A DNA stretch of 61,374 nucleotides from JABDJZ01 sp047619685. Lineage in GTDB: Bacteria; Bacteroidota; Rhodothermia; Rhodothermales; UBA10348. A program made the position numbers and the translations under genes. A model generated the notes under the pieces. The model was not told where the DNA came from and ran no database searches. It saw only the letters and a list, made by a program, of their open reading frames with translations. Positions 51,081-60,141 of this stretch are shown in pieces. The stretch spans positions 1-61,374 of the forward strand of contig JBLHLC010000025.1 in assembly GCA_047619685.1 (NCBI GenBank), written 5' to 3'. Each line of letters begins with the position of its first letter. The stretch's first letter is position 1.

Positions 51081-52745
51081 TCAGGTTTGAATCACTCCCG
51101 GGCTGAAGGCCGGCACTACGGGATTGTGGTCCGCCATTTCCAGCCCCGCGGCCAACCACCGCCTGGTTTCTCGCGGATCGATGACCTCATCAACCCAGAG
51201 GCGGGAGGCCGCATAGTAGGGCGAAGTCTGTGCCTCGTATCGCGCCGTGATCTTCTCAAGCAGTTCCTTCTGAGTGGCTTCGTCGGGAGCATCTCCCGTG
51301 CGCTTGAGCTTTGCCATCTGGATCTGGAGCAACGTCTTGGCGGCCTGCGCGCCTCCCATTACCGCAATCCGGGCCGTCGGCCATGCCAACATGAGCCGCG
51401 GGTCGTAGGCCCGGCCACACATGGCGTAGTTGCCCGCACCGTACGAGTTGCCTACAACCACGGTGAACTTCGGAACGGTGCTGTTGGCCACCGCATTGAC
51501 CATCTTCGCACCGTCCTTGATGATGCCCCCGTGCTCCGCGCGGGTCCCCACCATAAATCCGGTGACGTCCTGCAGGAAAACCAGCGGAATGCGCTTCTGA
51601 TTGCAGTTCATGATGAACCGCGCCGCTTTGTCGGCTGAATCCGAGTAGATCACTCCCCCGGCCTGCATCTCATCTGTGGAAGCCTTGACACCGGAACGAG
51701 CCTTAACGACCAGACGCTGATTTGCGACGACACCCACGCTCCAGCCGTCGATGCGTGCGTAACCACACAGAATGGTTTTGCCGAACTCGGCCTTGTACTC
51801 CGTCCAGGATCCTGCATCGATAACCCGCGCAAGAACCTGCCGCATGTCGTACGGGATATTGCCTTTCGTCGGGACAATAGAAGTCAGCTCCTGGCTGGAG
51901 AAAGCAGGGTCAGATGGCTCAATTCTGTCAAACCCGGCACGGTCCCGCGCTCCAAACCGCCCCACCAAGTCCCTTATGGTAGCCAGGCAGGTCTCGTCGT
52001 CTGGCACCCGATAGTCGGTGACGCCGGAAATCTGGGAATGTGTCGCAGCGCCGCCAAGGGTCTCTTTGTCCACCTCCTCTCCGATGGCGGCCTTCACCAG
52101 GAACGGCCCCGCCAGAAACACCGAACCCGTTCCGTCCACGATCAGAGCCTCGTCGCTCATGATCGGCAGGTAGGCGCCGCCGGCCACACACGATCCCATT
52201 ATGGCCGCTATTTGCGGAATACCTCGCGACGAAAGGATCGCGTTATTGCGAAACATGCGCCCGAAATGATCGCGATCCGGGAAAATCTCGTCCTGCATCG
52301 GAAGAAAAACGCCGGCCGAATCCACCAGGTAGATGATGGGCAGGTGGTTCTCCAGGGCCAATTCCTGGGCCCTCAGGTTTTTCTTGGCGGTTATGGGAAA
52401 CCAGGCTCCCGCCTTGACTGTGGCGTCATTTGCCACCACAACACATTGCCTGCCTGCAACCCAGCCCAGCCCCATCACGGTCCCTGCCGCGGGGCAGCCG
52501 CCGTCGTCCGGGTACATGCCGTCTCCGGCAAAGAGACCAAGCTCCAGGAACTGATCGGGGCCGTCTACCAGACGGGCGACGCGCTCACGGGCCGTCATTT
52601 TGCCCCTGGCGTGCTCCCTTTCAATGCGCTTCGCGCCCCCGCCCAGGTGTATCTGAGCGGCCCGCGCCCTCCAGTCCTCCAACAGGACGTCGTACGCTTC
52701 AGCATGCCTTGCCTTCTGCGTCAGTGGTTTTCCGATCGATGCCAT
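51081..52745 (-). CDS. Acyl-CoA carboxylase carboxyltransferase beta subunit (MCC/propionyl-type)
   Basis: A 554-residue biotin-dependent carboxyltransferase with both crotonase-like halves (N-CT about 30-290, C-CT about 310-540). Landmarks are REHARGKMTARERVARLVD near the N-terminus, GSCVAGGAYLPIMSDE and GPFLVKAAIGEEV. The C-CT half has FLQDVTGFMVGTRAEHGGIIKDGAKMV, VVGNSYGAGNYAMCGRAYDPR and WPTARIAVMGG. The pattern is closest to methylcrotonyl-CoA/geranyl-CoA carboxylase beta. No biotin carboxylase/BCCP alpha subunit gene is present next to it, so the partner is encoded elsewhere. Leucine catabolism or odd/branched-chain acyl metabolism is the likely role. First gene after the terminator at 52807, followed by acyl-CoA synthetase and thioesterase. 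Confidence 0.88.
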   Translation of the reverse strand: MASIGKPLTQKARHAEAYDVLLEDWRARAAQIHLGGGAKRIEREHARGKMTARERVARLVDGPDQFLELGLFAGDGMYPDDGGCPAAGTVMGLGWVAGRQCVVVANDATVKAGAWFPITAKKNLRAQELALENHLPIIYLVDSAGVFLPMQDEIFPDRDHFGRMFRNNAILSSRGIPQIAAIMGSCVAGGAYLPIMSDEALIVDGTGSVFLAGPFLVKAAIGEEVDKETLGGAATHSQISGVTDYRVPDDETCLATIRDLVGRFGARDRAGFDRIEPSDPAFSSQELTSIVPTKGNIPYDMRQVLARVIDAGSWTEYKAEFGKTILCGYARIDGWSVGVVANQRLVVKARSGVKASTDEMQAGGVIYSDSADKAARFIMNCNQKRIPLVFLQDVTGFMVGTRAEHGGIIKDGAKMVNAVANSTVPKFTVVVGNSYGAGNYAMCGRAYDPRLMLAWPTARIAVMGGAQAAKTLLQIQMAKLKRTGDAPDEATQKELLEKITARYEAQTSPYYAASRLWVDEVIDPRETRRWLAAGLEMADHNPVVPAFSPGVIQT

Positions 52746-52806
52746 CCGAAACCTGAATCGTCCGGGTTGGGAGCCGTTGCGGCTCGCCGACTCAGACTGG
52801 GGCGCA

Positions 52807-52836
52807 AAAGAAAGGCCCCGCCGGAAAGACGGGGCC
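52807..52836 (-). terminator. Intrinsic terminator on the minus strand
   Basis: Reading the minus strand: GGCCCCGTC, a TTTCC loop, then GGCGGGGCC forms a 9-bp stem with one mismatch, directly followed by TTTCTTTT (plus coordinates 52807-52836). It lies 41 bp after the stop of the CsbD-like gene. It separates that transcript from the carboxylase operon, which must have its promoter between about 52746 and 52806. Confidence 0.8.
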
Positions 52837-52877
52837 CAAAGCTGATTGACTCCGTGTCACCAAAAGATCAATCCGCC

Positions 52878-53072
52878 CTAAATAAAGGCTGAAATCTTCT
52901 GCATGATACCGGCCCGGGGTTCGCCCGTCTTTTCGTGGATGAGCTGAACCATGGTCTTAAGGTTGCCACGTGCCTTCTTCATCTCCTTCTCGCCAAACTC
53001 CACGTCACTCCAGACCGTTTCAATCTGTCCTTGTACACGGGCCCAACTGTCATTCATCGCCTGAGTGGCCAT
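52878..53072 (-). CDS. Small CsbD-like stress protein
   Basis: A 64-residue protein. WARVQGQIETVWSDVEFGEKEMKKARGNL...LIHEKTGE recalls the CsbD family pattern (W-x-x-x-x-G, KxxWG, then D/E-rich helix, GxxxxLxGxIQExxG). CsbD proteins are small, charged, helical stress-induced proteins of unknown mechanism. No signal peptide, no Cys. It has a structured leader (two inverted repeats, 53073-53181) and its own terminator, so it may be transcribed alone as well as from the upstream beta-oxidation genes. Family assignment is moderate because the match is short. Confidence 0.6.
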   Translation of the reverse strand: MATQAMNDSWARVQGQIETVWSDVEFGEKEMKKARGNLKTMVQLIHEKTGEPRAGIMQKISAFI

Positions 53073-53086
53073 AGGTCTTCGAAAAT

Positions 53087-53165
53087 TGCTCTGAGGTTTG
53101 TGGTCCTTATTAATTACAGGTCAGAGCATTTCATGTTTCGCGCCACCGTTCTTTTTACGCGAAAC
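53087..53165. promoter_or_regulatory. Two inverted repeats in the leader of the CsbD-like gene
   Basis: GTTTCGCG / CGCGAAAC (53135-53142 and 53158-53165, 15-base loop) and TGCTCTGA / TCAGAGCA (53087-53094 and 53121-53128, 26-base loop) are both perfect 8-bp dyads. They lie in the 109-bp gap before ATG 53072. The first could end the upstream transcript or act as an operator; neither has a following T-run on the minus strand. Confidence 0.45.
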
Positions 53166-53181
53166 CCCCGCTTCGTCCCGG

Positions 53182-54000
53182 TTAACGAGTTGTCCCGTTC
53201 CGAAATAAATACCGCATGAGTTTCCTCTTTGCGATGGGCACTACCGTCGCATCGAAGGGAAAATTGATGTCGGTGTTTACGTAATACGTGGCAGGATTTG
53301 GCAGATCGGGGCGCTCGCGGGTCAGATCCAGTTTGATGTGCTGGGGCGGAACTGCCTTTCTGTCCGGCAGGCGCTTCACCACGCTGGTCCTGAGGCCGCG
53401 GTACTGCTCATCCGAGCCTGTTACGATCGACATCGTATAACGAAACACACAGAGTTCTCTGGCCTCTCCATCGGGGACAATGAAGTAGCCTTCCTCTGTG
53501 TAACTCGGAAGGATGCCCACCTGCTCAATGCGGAGGCTGGCGTCTACAAATTCGAAGATGGTTCTCCCTTCGTCGATCGTCTTTCTGAGGACCGGGAGCG
53601 CCCAGGTGATCAACTCGTTCAGTGAGCCCACTGGGCCGAGGTCCGGGGATAGCTCCTTGTGGACCACTTCCTGAGCCTGCAAATCGATTGAATCAATCTC
53701 CCTGGGAAGGGCGTCCCCGATTTCTCGCAGTTGTCCCTTGATCTTCTCGAGTGACCCGTGGAGTGCAATTAGGTCGCTCAGGTGGGGGTAAATGGCCGTC
53801 CGCGCAAAGTCCTTCTTGATGGAGTCCAGACCACCCAGAATGCGGTATTGCGCCCGTTCCATGTCCGGGCCCGCGGTCAAAAAATGTTCAACAGTTAGAC
53901 TTGGCATCTCGACGGAGTCGTTGTCAAGATACCGTGAAGCAAAAAGCGGGCCCTCCTCGAGGTCAGGACGTTTCGGCGAGTCTGGAGGGGCCGGCACCAT
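53182..54000 (-). CDS. Hypothetical protein coupled to FadE
   Basis: No family recognised. The 272-residue product from ATG 54000 (MVPAPPDSPKRPDLEEGPLF) overlaps the fadE end by 38 bp; ATG 53907 (MPSLTVEHFLTAG) is a possible shorter start. Residues about 55-140 are helical and charged (ERAQYRILGGLDSIKKDFARTAI, SLEKIKGQLREIGDAL). The C-terminal half is beta-rich (ASLRIEQVGILPSYTEEGYFIV, ELCVFRYTMSIV) and ends with a basic RKLMRYLFRNGTTR tail. There is no signal peptide and no Cys-rich motif. Overlap with fadE points to cotranscription with the beta-oxidation genes; a role in that pathway is only inference. Confidence 0.65.
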   Translation of the reverse strand: MVPAPPDSPKRPDLEEGPLFASRYLDNDSVEMPSLTVEHFLTAGPDMERAQYRILGGLDSIKKDFARTAIYPHLSDLIALHGSLEKIKGQLREIGDALPREIDSIDLQAQEVVHKELSPDLGPVGSLNELITWALPVLRKTIDEGRTIFEFVDASLRIEQVGILPSYTEEGYFIVPDGEARELCVFRYTMSIVTGSDEQYRGLRTSVVKRLPDRKAVPPQHIKLDLTRERPDLPNPATYYVNTDINFPFDATVVPIAKRKLMRYLFRNGTTR

Positions 54001-56500
54001 CGCCACCGGCACTTCCGTCCATTTCTGAGGTCGGTTGTGGACTGGCTTCGCCTCCAAGGGCCGTGGCGAAGTACTCAGGGCGAGTGAACGCATCCACCTG
54101 AATCGTGTCCTCCCGAAGCACTTCTGCCTGGGCCAGCAGTTCTCCATCGGCCTGCGACATCAGGCCGGCTTGGACCGCAGCCGCTACCATCTGGGCGGTT
54201 GGCCCCTTCTTGACGGCTCCGCTCTTTACCGCGTGTCGAAGATCGCGAGCGAGGTCATCGGCCTTTGCACAAGCAATAAACGCGTTCTCCAGACGTGCGA
54301 CAGGGCGCAGCGGATCGGCGGGCACAAACGAACCTTCCAGAATTCGGTCGCGCTGCTCTCCGGGCGTCTGCAGGATCCGGGCAATCTTGTGACCAAGATC
54401 ATCCGAGGGACCTCCACCCAGGCGGTTGAACCGGCTCCAGGCCGCGACCGGTCCCCGGACGGCCCACGTGAGACCCGGCAGAGGCATGTTGTTGAACAGC
54501 CCGTCGAAGCCATTCTGCATCTCGGCGAGGGCGTACTCCAGTGACCACTGCACCAGCGGGAGATCCTCCTTCCGGCGGCCTTCGGCTTCGTACCGTTTCA
54601 GGACCGTGCACGCCAGGTACATCCAGGAGAAGATGTCCGCAAAACGCCCCGTCAACTTCTCCTTCCGTTTCAGATTTCCGCCCAGCGTGGCAAGCGCCAG
54701 ATCCGCCCAGAACGCGAACGTGGCCGAGGCCCACGCAATCCGTCGATAGTACTTGGCAGTTGGTCCACCGCCAGGACCTCCTCCCAACCGGCCGCGGGTC
54801 AGGCTCAGCAAGACCGCGCGGACCATGTTGCGACCTACGTGTCCTACGTGGTTCCAGAAGGCGCGATCAAAGTCGGCGACGTTCCCGGACTGAAGAGCCT
54901 TGACCTCCTGCAACACGAAGGGATGACAGCGAATGGCCCCTTGGCCGAAGACCATCAGGGTCCGGGTCAGGATGTTGGCGCCCTCCACAGTAATGGATAC
55001 CGGGGTGTTGACATACGCGTGGGCCAATGCGTTTCTGGGTCCACGGGAAATTGCATTCCCCCCCAGGATGTCCATACCGTCATTGATTGCCATCCGGAAT
55101 AACTCGGTGGCATTGTATTTCATTATGGCCGTGACCACGGCGGGCTTGGCACCCCCGTCCAGGCCACCACAGGTATATCGACGAGCTGCTTCGAGGAGAT
55201 AGGCGAAGCCTGCAATGCGCGCAAGCGGCTCTTCGATGCCCTCGAACTTGCCGATGCTCATTCCGAACTGTTTCCGGACAACCGCATGCGCGCTGGCCAC
55301 GCGCGCCACGTGCTTCACTCCCGCCGTTGATGTCGCGGGCAGCGAGATCCCGCGCCCGGCGGACAGGGACTCCATGAGCATTCTCCAACCGCGGCCAACA
55401 CCGGCGACTCCGCCGATAATGGACTCTTCCAGTGGGACAACCACGTCATGCCCTTCGGTCGGACCATTGTAGAACGGAATCCCGAGCGGATCGTGCCGTT
55501 CGGTGATGTCGACACCCGGCGTATCGGTCTGAATGAGCGCACACGTGATGCCCAGGTTCGTCCCTTTTCCCAGTAGATTCTCCGGGTCGTACATCTTGAA
55601 GGCCAGTCCCAAAACGGTAGCGATCGGAGCGAGCGTGATGTACCGCTTGTTCCAATTCAGCCGCAAGTAGAGCTTCCCGTCCTCTCCCTTGAACACATCG
55701 CCGCGGGATGAGATGGCTCCTGCATCGGACCCGGCGGAAGGTTCGGTCAGGGCAAAGGCTGGAATCTCTTCGTGCGACGCCAAACGGGGCAGGTAGTGCT
55801 TTTTCTGTGCGTCCGTACCGTAGTGGATCAACAGTTCGGCCGGGCCCAGAGAATTCGGCACCATGACCGTGATACCCAGGACGGCGCTGTTGGCGCTCAA
55901 CTTTCCGACCACAGCGGAATTGGCCGACGGCGAAAAACCGTGCCCCCCATACTCTTTGGGGATGATCAGGCCGAAGAAGCGTTCCTGTGCCAGATAGTCC
56001 CAGACCTTCTTGGGCAGGTCTCTCTCTTGAAAGACCTCCCAGTCATCGGTCATCTCGCAAACTTTCTGCACCGGACCATCCACGAAGGCCCGCTCCTCGG
56101 GCGTGAGATCGGGATAATCTGCGGCCAGGATTCTCTTGAAATCGGGTTTGCCCGAGAACAGCTCTCCCTCAACCCAAACGGTCCCGGCGTCGATGGCCTC
56201 CTGCTCCGTTGGGCTAATGACGGGCAAGAACTCCATTGCCGTCATCAGTTTCATGAGTCCGCCCGAGAGGATCCTTCGGATTGGTTTGACCAGGGCTACC
56301 ACCGCAACGGCACCGAGCACGGCCCAAAGCCATACGGGAGCGCCAAATCCGTAGAGCGCTACCGCACCAAATATCACCCAGGGCAGGGCTCCGGCTCCCA
56401 CGAACAGAAGGCCGACGGCGATGACCAGAACCAGGCCAACGGCCAGTCCGAGTGACGGGATGAACTGATCGATAAAGTTGTAGAACGGCAAGTCTGTCAT
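53963..56500 (-). CDS. fadE: Membrane-bound acyl-CoA dehydrogenase FadE
   Basis: An 845-residue long-type acyl-CoA dehydrogenase like Escherichia coli FadE. Two to three hydrophobic N-terminal segments (about 13-72: LGLAVGLVLVIAVGLLFVG, LPWVIFGAVALYGF, WLWAVLGAVAVVALV) anchor it. The catalytic region follows: LPKKVWDYLAQERFFGLIIP, FALTEPSAGSDAGA, GIPFYNGPTEGHDVVVPLE, AHAVVRKQFGMSIGKFEGIEE, MDILGGNAISRGPRN and VEGANILTRTLMVFGQGAIRCHP. A DUF1974-type C-terminal domain lies at about 560-800. It performs the first FAD-dependent oxidation of beta-oxidation. It is located 10 bp behind the thiolase gene, and its end overlaps the next gene. Confidence 0.92.
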   Translation of the reverse strand: MTDLPFYNFIDQFIPSLGLAVGLVLVIAVGLLFVGAGALPWVIFGAVALYGFGAPVWLWAVLGAVAVVALVKPIRRILSGGLMKLMTAMEFLPVISPTEQEAIDAGTVWVEGELFSGKPDFKRILAADYPDLTPEERAFVDGPVQKVCEMTDDWEVFQERDLPKKVWDYLAQERFFGLIIPKEYGGHGFSPSANSAVVGKLSANSAVLGITVMVPNSLGPAELLIHYGTDAQKKHYLPRLASHEEIPAFALTEPSAGSDAGAISSRGDVFKGEDGKLYLRLNWNKRYITLAPIATVLGLAFKMYDPENLLGKGTNLGITCALIQTDTPGVDITERHDPLGIPFYNGPTEGHDVVVPLEESIIGGVAGVGRGWRMLMESLSAGRGISLPATSTAGVKHVARVASAHAVVRKQFGMSIGKFEGIEEPLARIAGFAYLLEAARRYTCGGLDGGAKPAVVTAIMKYNATELFRMAINDGMDILGGNAISRGPRNALAHAYVNTPVSITVEGANILTRTLMVFGQGAIRCHPFVLQEVKALQSGNVADFDRAFWNHVGHVGRNMVRAVLLSLTRGRLGGGPGGGPTAKYYRRIAWASATFAFWADLALATLGGNLKRKEKLTGRFADIFSWMYLACTVLKRYEAEGRRKEDLPLVQWSLEYALAEMQNGFDGLFNNMPLPGLTWAVRGPVAAWSRFNRLGGGPSDDLGHKIARILQTPGEQRDRILEGSFVPADPLRPVARLENAFIACAKADDLARDLRHAVKSGAVKKGPTAQMVAAAVQAGLMSQADGELLAQAEVLREDTIQVDAFTRPEYFATALGGEASPQPTSEMDGSAGGDGAGPSRLAETS

Positions 56501-56510
56501 AATCGGTAGC

Positions 56511-57701
56511 TCAAACGGCCAGGTTTTCTATGACGGCTGCGGCTCCCATGCCGCCGCCAATACACATGGTGCAGATTCCAAATCGCACGCCACGCCGGCG
56601 CATTTCGTGCAGGAGGGTCGCTGTCAGTTTGGCGCCGGTGCACCCCAGTGGATGCCCCAGAGCGATGGCGCCACCGTTGACGTTGACGATGTCCTCGTTC
56701 AGACCGAGTTCGCGCATCACAGCCAGAGACTGGGCGGCGAACGCCTCGTTCAGTTCAAAAAGACCGATGTCTTTGAGCGACATTCCCGTCTGTCGAAGGA
56801 CCTTGGGGATGGCTTCGACCGGCCCGATCCCCATCAATTCGGGCGCAACCCCGGCCACCGAGAAGCCTACGATTCTGCCCAGGGGGTCGACACCGAATTC
56901 CTTCATGGCACGGTCGGACATGATCACCGCCGCGGCCGCCCCGTCCGACATCTGCGAGGAATTCCCGGCGGTCACGCTGCCTTTGTTTCTGAAGACGGCT
57001 CTGAGGCCTGAGAGTGCTTGGTACGAACTCTCGGCGCGGGGCCCCTCGTCGGTGTCGAAAGTCCGCGAGTTCCTGACGACCTCGGTTCCGTTGAACGAGA
57101 CGTCCTCCACATCAAAGGCGACGATCTCGTCTGCAAATCGACCCTCCGCGATAGCCGCCAGAGCGCGCTCATGCGAACGTTGGGCAAACCGGTCCTGATC
57201 CTCGCGTGAGATTCCGTATTTCTCCGCCACATTCTCGGCGGTGTTGCCCATCGACACATAGACATCCGGATCCGCGTCAACGATGGCCGCATCCGGCGAG
57301 AAATAGTAGCCCGTCATGGGCACCATGCTCATGGACTCGGCACCGCCCGCCACAATTACGTCTGCATACCCCACGGCGACGGACTGGCTGGCCATCACGA
57401 TGGTCTGAAGGCCGGACGAGCAAAATCTGTTGATGGTGGCCCCTGGAACCGAGTCGGGCAGATGCGCGCCCTGGGCCACAATGCGCCCCATGTTCATCCC
57501 TTGCGGGCCTTCCGGCATGGCGCAGCCCACCAGGACGTCGTCGATGCGATCATCCGGCAGCCCAGGCACCCGGTCCAGGGCGCCCCGCACGGCGATGGCC
57601 CCCAGTGACTCCGGGCGCATGTTCTTGAGCGCGCCCTTGTTGGCCCGGCCAACCGCAGTGCGCACACTGCTTACGATGTATGCTCCGTTCTTTGCTTCCA
57701 T
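56511..57701 (-). CDS. fadA: Acetyl-CoA C-acyltransferase (3-ketoacyl-CoA thiolase)
   Basis: A 396-residue degradative thiolase. Catalytic residues are in place: acyl-accepting C94 in NRFCSSGLQ, H350 in GGAIALGHPLGCTGA, and C380 in CIGGGMGAA. Other thiolase landmarks are GGAESMSMVPM, ELNEAFAAQ and GNSSQMSDGAAA. It cleaves 3-ketoacyl-CoA with CoA to acetyl-CoA. It is 52 bp downstream of the hydroxyacyl-CoA dehydrogenase/hydratase gene and 10 bp upstream of fadE, a complete beta-oxidation set. It is more like the FadA/FadI long-chain group than acetoacetyl-CoA-specific thiolases, but specificity is not certain. Confidence 0.93.
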   Translation of the reverse strand: MEAKNGAYIVSSVRTAVGRANKGALKNMRPESLGAIAVRGALDRVPGLPDDRIDDVLVGCAMPEGPQGMNMGRIVAQGAHLPDSVPGATINRFCSSGLQTIVMASQSVAVGYADVIVAGGAESMSMVPMTGYYFSPDAAIVDADPDVYVSMGNTAENVAEKYGISREDQDRFAQRSHERALAAIAEGRFADEIVAFDVEDVSFNGTEVVRNSRTFDTDEGPRAESSYQALSGLRAVFRNKGSVTAGNSSQMSDGAAAAVIMSDRAMKEFGVDPLGRIVGFSVAGVAPELMGIGPVEAIPKVLRQTGMSLKDIGLFELNEAFAAQSLAVMRELGLNEDIVNVNGGAIALGHPLGCTGAKLTATLLHEMRRRGVRFGICTMCIGGGMGAAAVIENLAV

Positions 57702-57753
57702 GAGTCCTTCGGTGTAAATCGTTCTCGCCCGCGCGGGTCGTACAGTTGGTGGC

Positions 57754-60141
57754 CTAGTTTCGGAGTGGCTTGTTCTCGGTCAGAATATGCTGGATGCGCG
57801 CCATCGTCTTGGCCTCTCCGAAGAGACTCATGAACACTTCCCGCTCCAGATCCAGCAGGTACTGTTCGGAGACGTCCTGCGAGCCACTCAGATCGCCCCC
57901 CGTCAGAACGTACCCGAACCGCTCGGCCAGGAAGAAGTCGTATTCGCTGATGAAACGGCCCTGCAGGAATTGGTAGGCGGCCGTCTTCAGGGCAGCCCCG
58001 GCTGATCGGCCCAAAACGCGGACCGCGCGGTCCCGGGCTGGAGGCATATAGCCCGTCTCCGAAAGGCGGATCACCTGATGTTTGGCCACGTGGAAACGCC
58101 TCTCGGCATTCATCACAATCTGGGCATGCGGCGCCAGGTAGCTCATGTCCATGGCCTCGGCCGCACTCGTGGCTACCTGGGCCATGGCGACCTGCTGGAA
58201 GTAGACCTGCAGGAAACCCTGGATCTCGCTGTCAAAGCCGTTAGCGCTGCGTTCTGCCGCCATTTGGGCCAAACGCATGGTGCCGGTCCCGGCGGGGATC
58301 AGACCCACGCCAAGCTCGACGAGGCCGATGTAGCTCTCGGCCGCGGCCACCGGTTGAGGGCTGGCCATGACCATTTCGCAGCCTCCGCCCAGCACACGCT
58401 GATGTACGGCAACCACCACGGGTTTTTCCGCGTACCGAATGCGCTGGATGGTTTGCTGGAAACCGTTCACAAATCGCTCGACCTGATCCATCTGGCCCAT
58501 CATCACGGCCATTGCGGCTTCGCCCAGGTTGGCTCCTACAGAGAAGTTGGTGCCCTCGTTGCCAATGACCATCCCCCGCAGGTCTGCGCGAGACTCAACG
58601 ATGTCGATGGCCTCCACGACGGCTTCCATGACAAACTGACCAAGGCTGTTGGCTTTGGACCGGAATTCCAGACAGACAACACCATCGCCCATGTCCAGGA
58701 GAGCGGCGTCCGAGTTCTGCCAGACAACTTTGTCTGAGGCCGCCTTGAGTGGCGCCAGACCGGCTTCGTCTGCCGGCGCGTCCAGGCCCACATTCTGCCC
58801 TTGGCCAGGCAGATAGACGTCCGAGCCACCTGCACCGTAAAAGCCCGGTACACCCGCGGATGCCATGTCCTCAATCCACTGCGGCAACTCCTCTCCCGCG
58901 TCCCGGAGGTCCTGAAGCACACGCTCGAAGCCGAGCGCATCCCAGGTAGCGAAGGGCCCCATGGTCCAGCCGAAGCCCCAGCAGACGGCCTTGTCCACAT
59001 CCGCTGGCGAGTCACTGATTTCAGGGATCCGCCGCGCCGCGTAGGCCAGCAGGTCCAGCGTCGTTTCGCGAAAGAACGAACCCGCTCTTCCGGGATCTTC
59101 GTACATCGCCCGCAGCCTTTCCGGGAGTTTCCCGGCGCCCTTGATGGCAGAAATGTCCCCTAAATCCAGCTCACCGGGAGATACGTATTCCGCCGTCGCA
59201 GGATCAATCGACTTGATCTCGCGGCCTTCCTTCCGGTAGAAGCCGGCGCGGGTTTTTGCGCCCAGCGCGCCGCCAGCGACCAACTTCTCAAGCACGGGAG
59301 GAATACGGAACGCTTCACGGCGCTCGTCATGAGGCACCGTCTCGTAGAGGTTCTCGATGACGTGTTTCATGACGTCCAGCCCCACCACGTCCGCAGTCCT
59401 GAAGGTTGCGGACTTGGGGTGCCCGACCAGGGGCCCCGTCAACGCGTCAATTTCGGGGATGGAGTAACGACCGTCGGTAAATGCCTTCATGGCGCCCATC
59501 ATGGCATAAATGCCAATCCGGTTTCCAATGAAGTAGGGGCGGTCCTTGGCAATCACGATGCCTTTGCCCAAGTGGACGCGGCCGAAATTGCAGACCCGCT
59601 CCAGAACAGCCGGATCGGTGTCGGCCGTGGGAATGATCTCCAGCAACCGGAGATAGCGAGGCGGATTGAAGAAATGCGTGCCCAGAAAACGACGACGGAA
59701 GTCTTCGGGAAGCCCCTCGGCAATGTCACCTATGGGCAGACCACTGGTGTTCGTCGTGACGACGGTATTGGGTCCCACGGCGGCAGCCACCTTTGCCATC
59801 ACCGAGCGCTTTATGTCCATCCGCTCAATGACGGCCTCGACCACCCAGTCCACATCCGCCAGGCGGTGAAAGTCGTCGTCGAAATTCCCCAGCTGGATGC
59901 GCGATGCGTCGCCCGCCCTGAAAAACGGACTCGGCTTCATCTTGGTTGCCCGCTTGAATGCGGCCTCAACCACGCCGTTGGGGCGGCCTTCTTTTGCCGG
60001 AATGTCCAGGAGGAGGACCTCCATCCCGGCGTTGGCGAAGTGAGCCGCAATTTGCGCCCCCATTGTTCCGGCTCCAAGCACAGCTGCTCGGCGGAAGGGG
60101 CGGTGTACGGAGGAGGCTGTGTCAGTCAGAGTTGCTTCCAT
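57754..60141 (-). CDS. 3-hydroxyacyl-CoA dehydrogenase / enoyl-CoA hydratase fusion (FadN-type order)
   Basis: A 795-residue bifunctional beta-oxidation enzyme. The dehydrogenase comes first: NAD-binding VLGAGTMGAQIAAHFANAG (21-39), VVEAVIERMDIKRSV, TNTSGLPIGDIA, GTHFFNPPRYLRLLEII, then two C-terminal HAD domains (VGHPKSATFRTADVVGLDV; WGFGWTMGPFATWDALG). The crotonase/hydratase domain follows at about 500-700 (GANLGEAAMAVMMGQMDQV, VLGGGCEMVMAS, GLVELGVGLIPAGTG). This order, HAD then ECH, is that of Bacillus FadN rather than E. coli FadB (ECH then HAD). Its ATG overlaps the preceding acyl-CoA synthetase gene by 20 bp. Thiolase and FadE genes follow. Confidence 0.92.
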   Translation of the reverse strand: MEATLTDTASSVHRPFRRAAVLGAGTMGAQIAAHFANAGMEVLLLDIPAKEGRPNGVVEAAFKRATKMKPSPFFRAGDASRIQLGNFDDDFHRLADVDWVVEAVIERMDIKRSVMAKVAAAVGPNTVVTTNTSGLPIGDIAEGLPEDFRRRFLGTHFFNPPRYLRLLEIIPTADTDPAVLERVCNFGRVHLGKGIVIAKDRPYFIGNRIGIYAMMGAMKAFTDGRYSIPEIDALTGPLVGHPKSATFRTADVVGLDVMKHVIENLYETVPHDERREAFRIPPVLEKLVAGGALGAKTRAGFYRKEGREIKSIDPATAEYVSPGELDLGDISAIKGAGKLPERLRAMYEDPGRAGSFFRETTLDLLAYAARRIPEISDSPADVDKAVCWGFGWTMGPFATWDALGFERVLQDLRDAGEELPQWIEDMASAGVPGFYGAGGSDVYLPGQGQNVGLDAPADEAGLAPLKAASDKVVWQNSDAALLDMGDGVVCLEFRSKANSLGQFVMEAVVEAIDIVESRADLRGMVIGNEGTNFSVGANLGEAAMAVMMGQMDQVERFVNGFQQTIQRIRYAEKPVVVAVHQRVLGGGCEMVMASPQPVAAAESYIGLVELGVGLIPAGTGTMRLAQMAAERSANGFDSEIQGFLQVYFQQVAMAQVATSAAEAMDMSYLAPHAQIVMNAERRFHVAKHQVIRLSETGYMPPARDRAVRVLGRSAGAALKTAAYQFLQGRFISEYDFFLAERFGYVLTGGDLSGSQDVSEQYLLDLEREVFMSLFGEAKTMARIQHILTENKPLRN

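Noticed and set aside
50048..51106. 352-codon plus-strand frame opposite the acyl-CoA synthetase
   Set aside because: It is a shadow of a conserved ANL enzyme.
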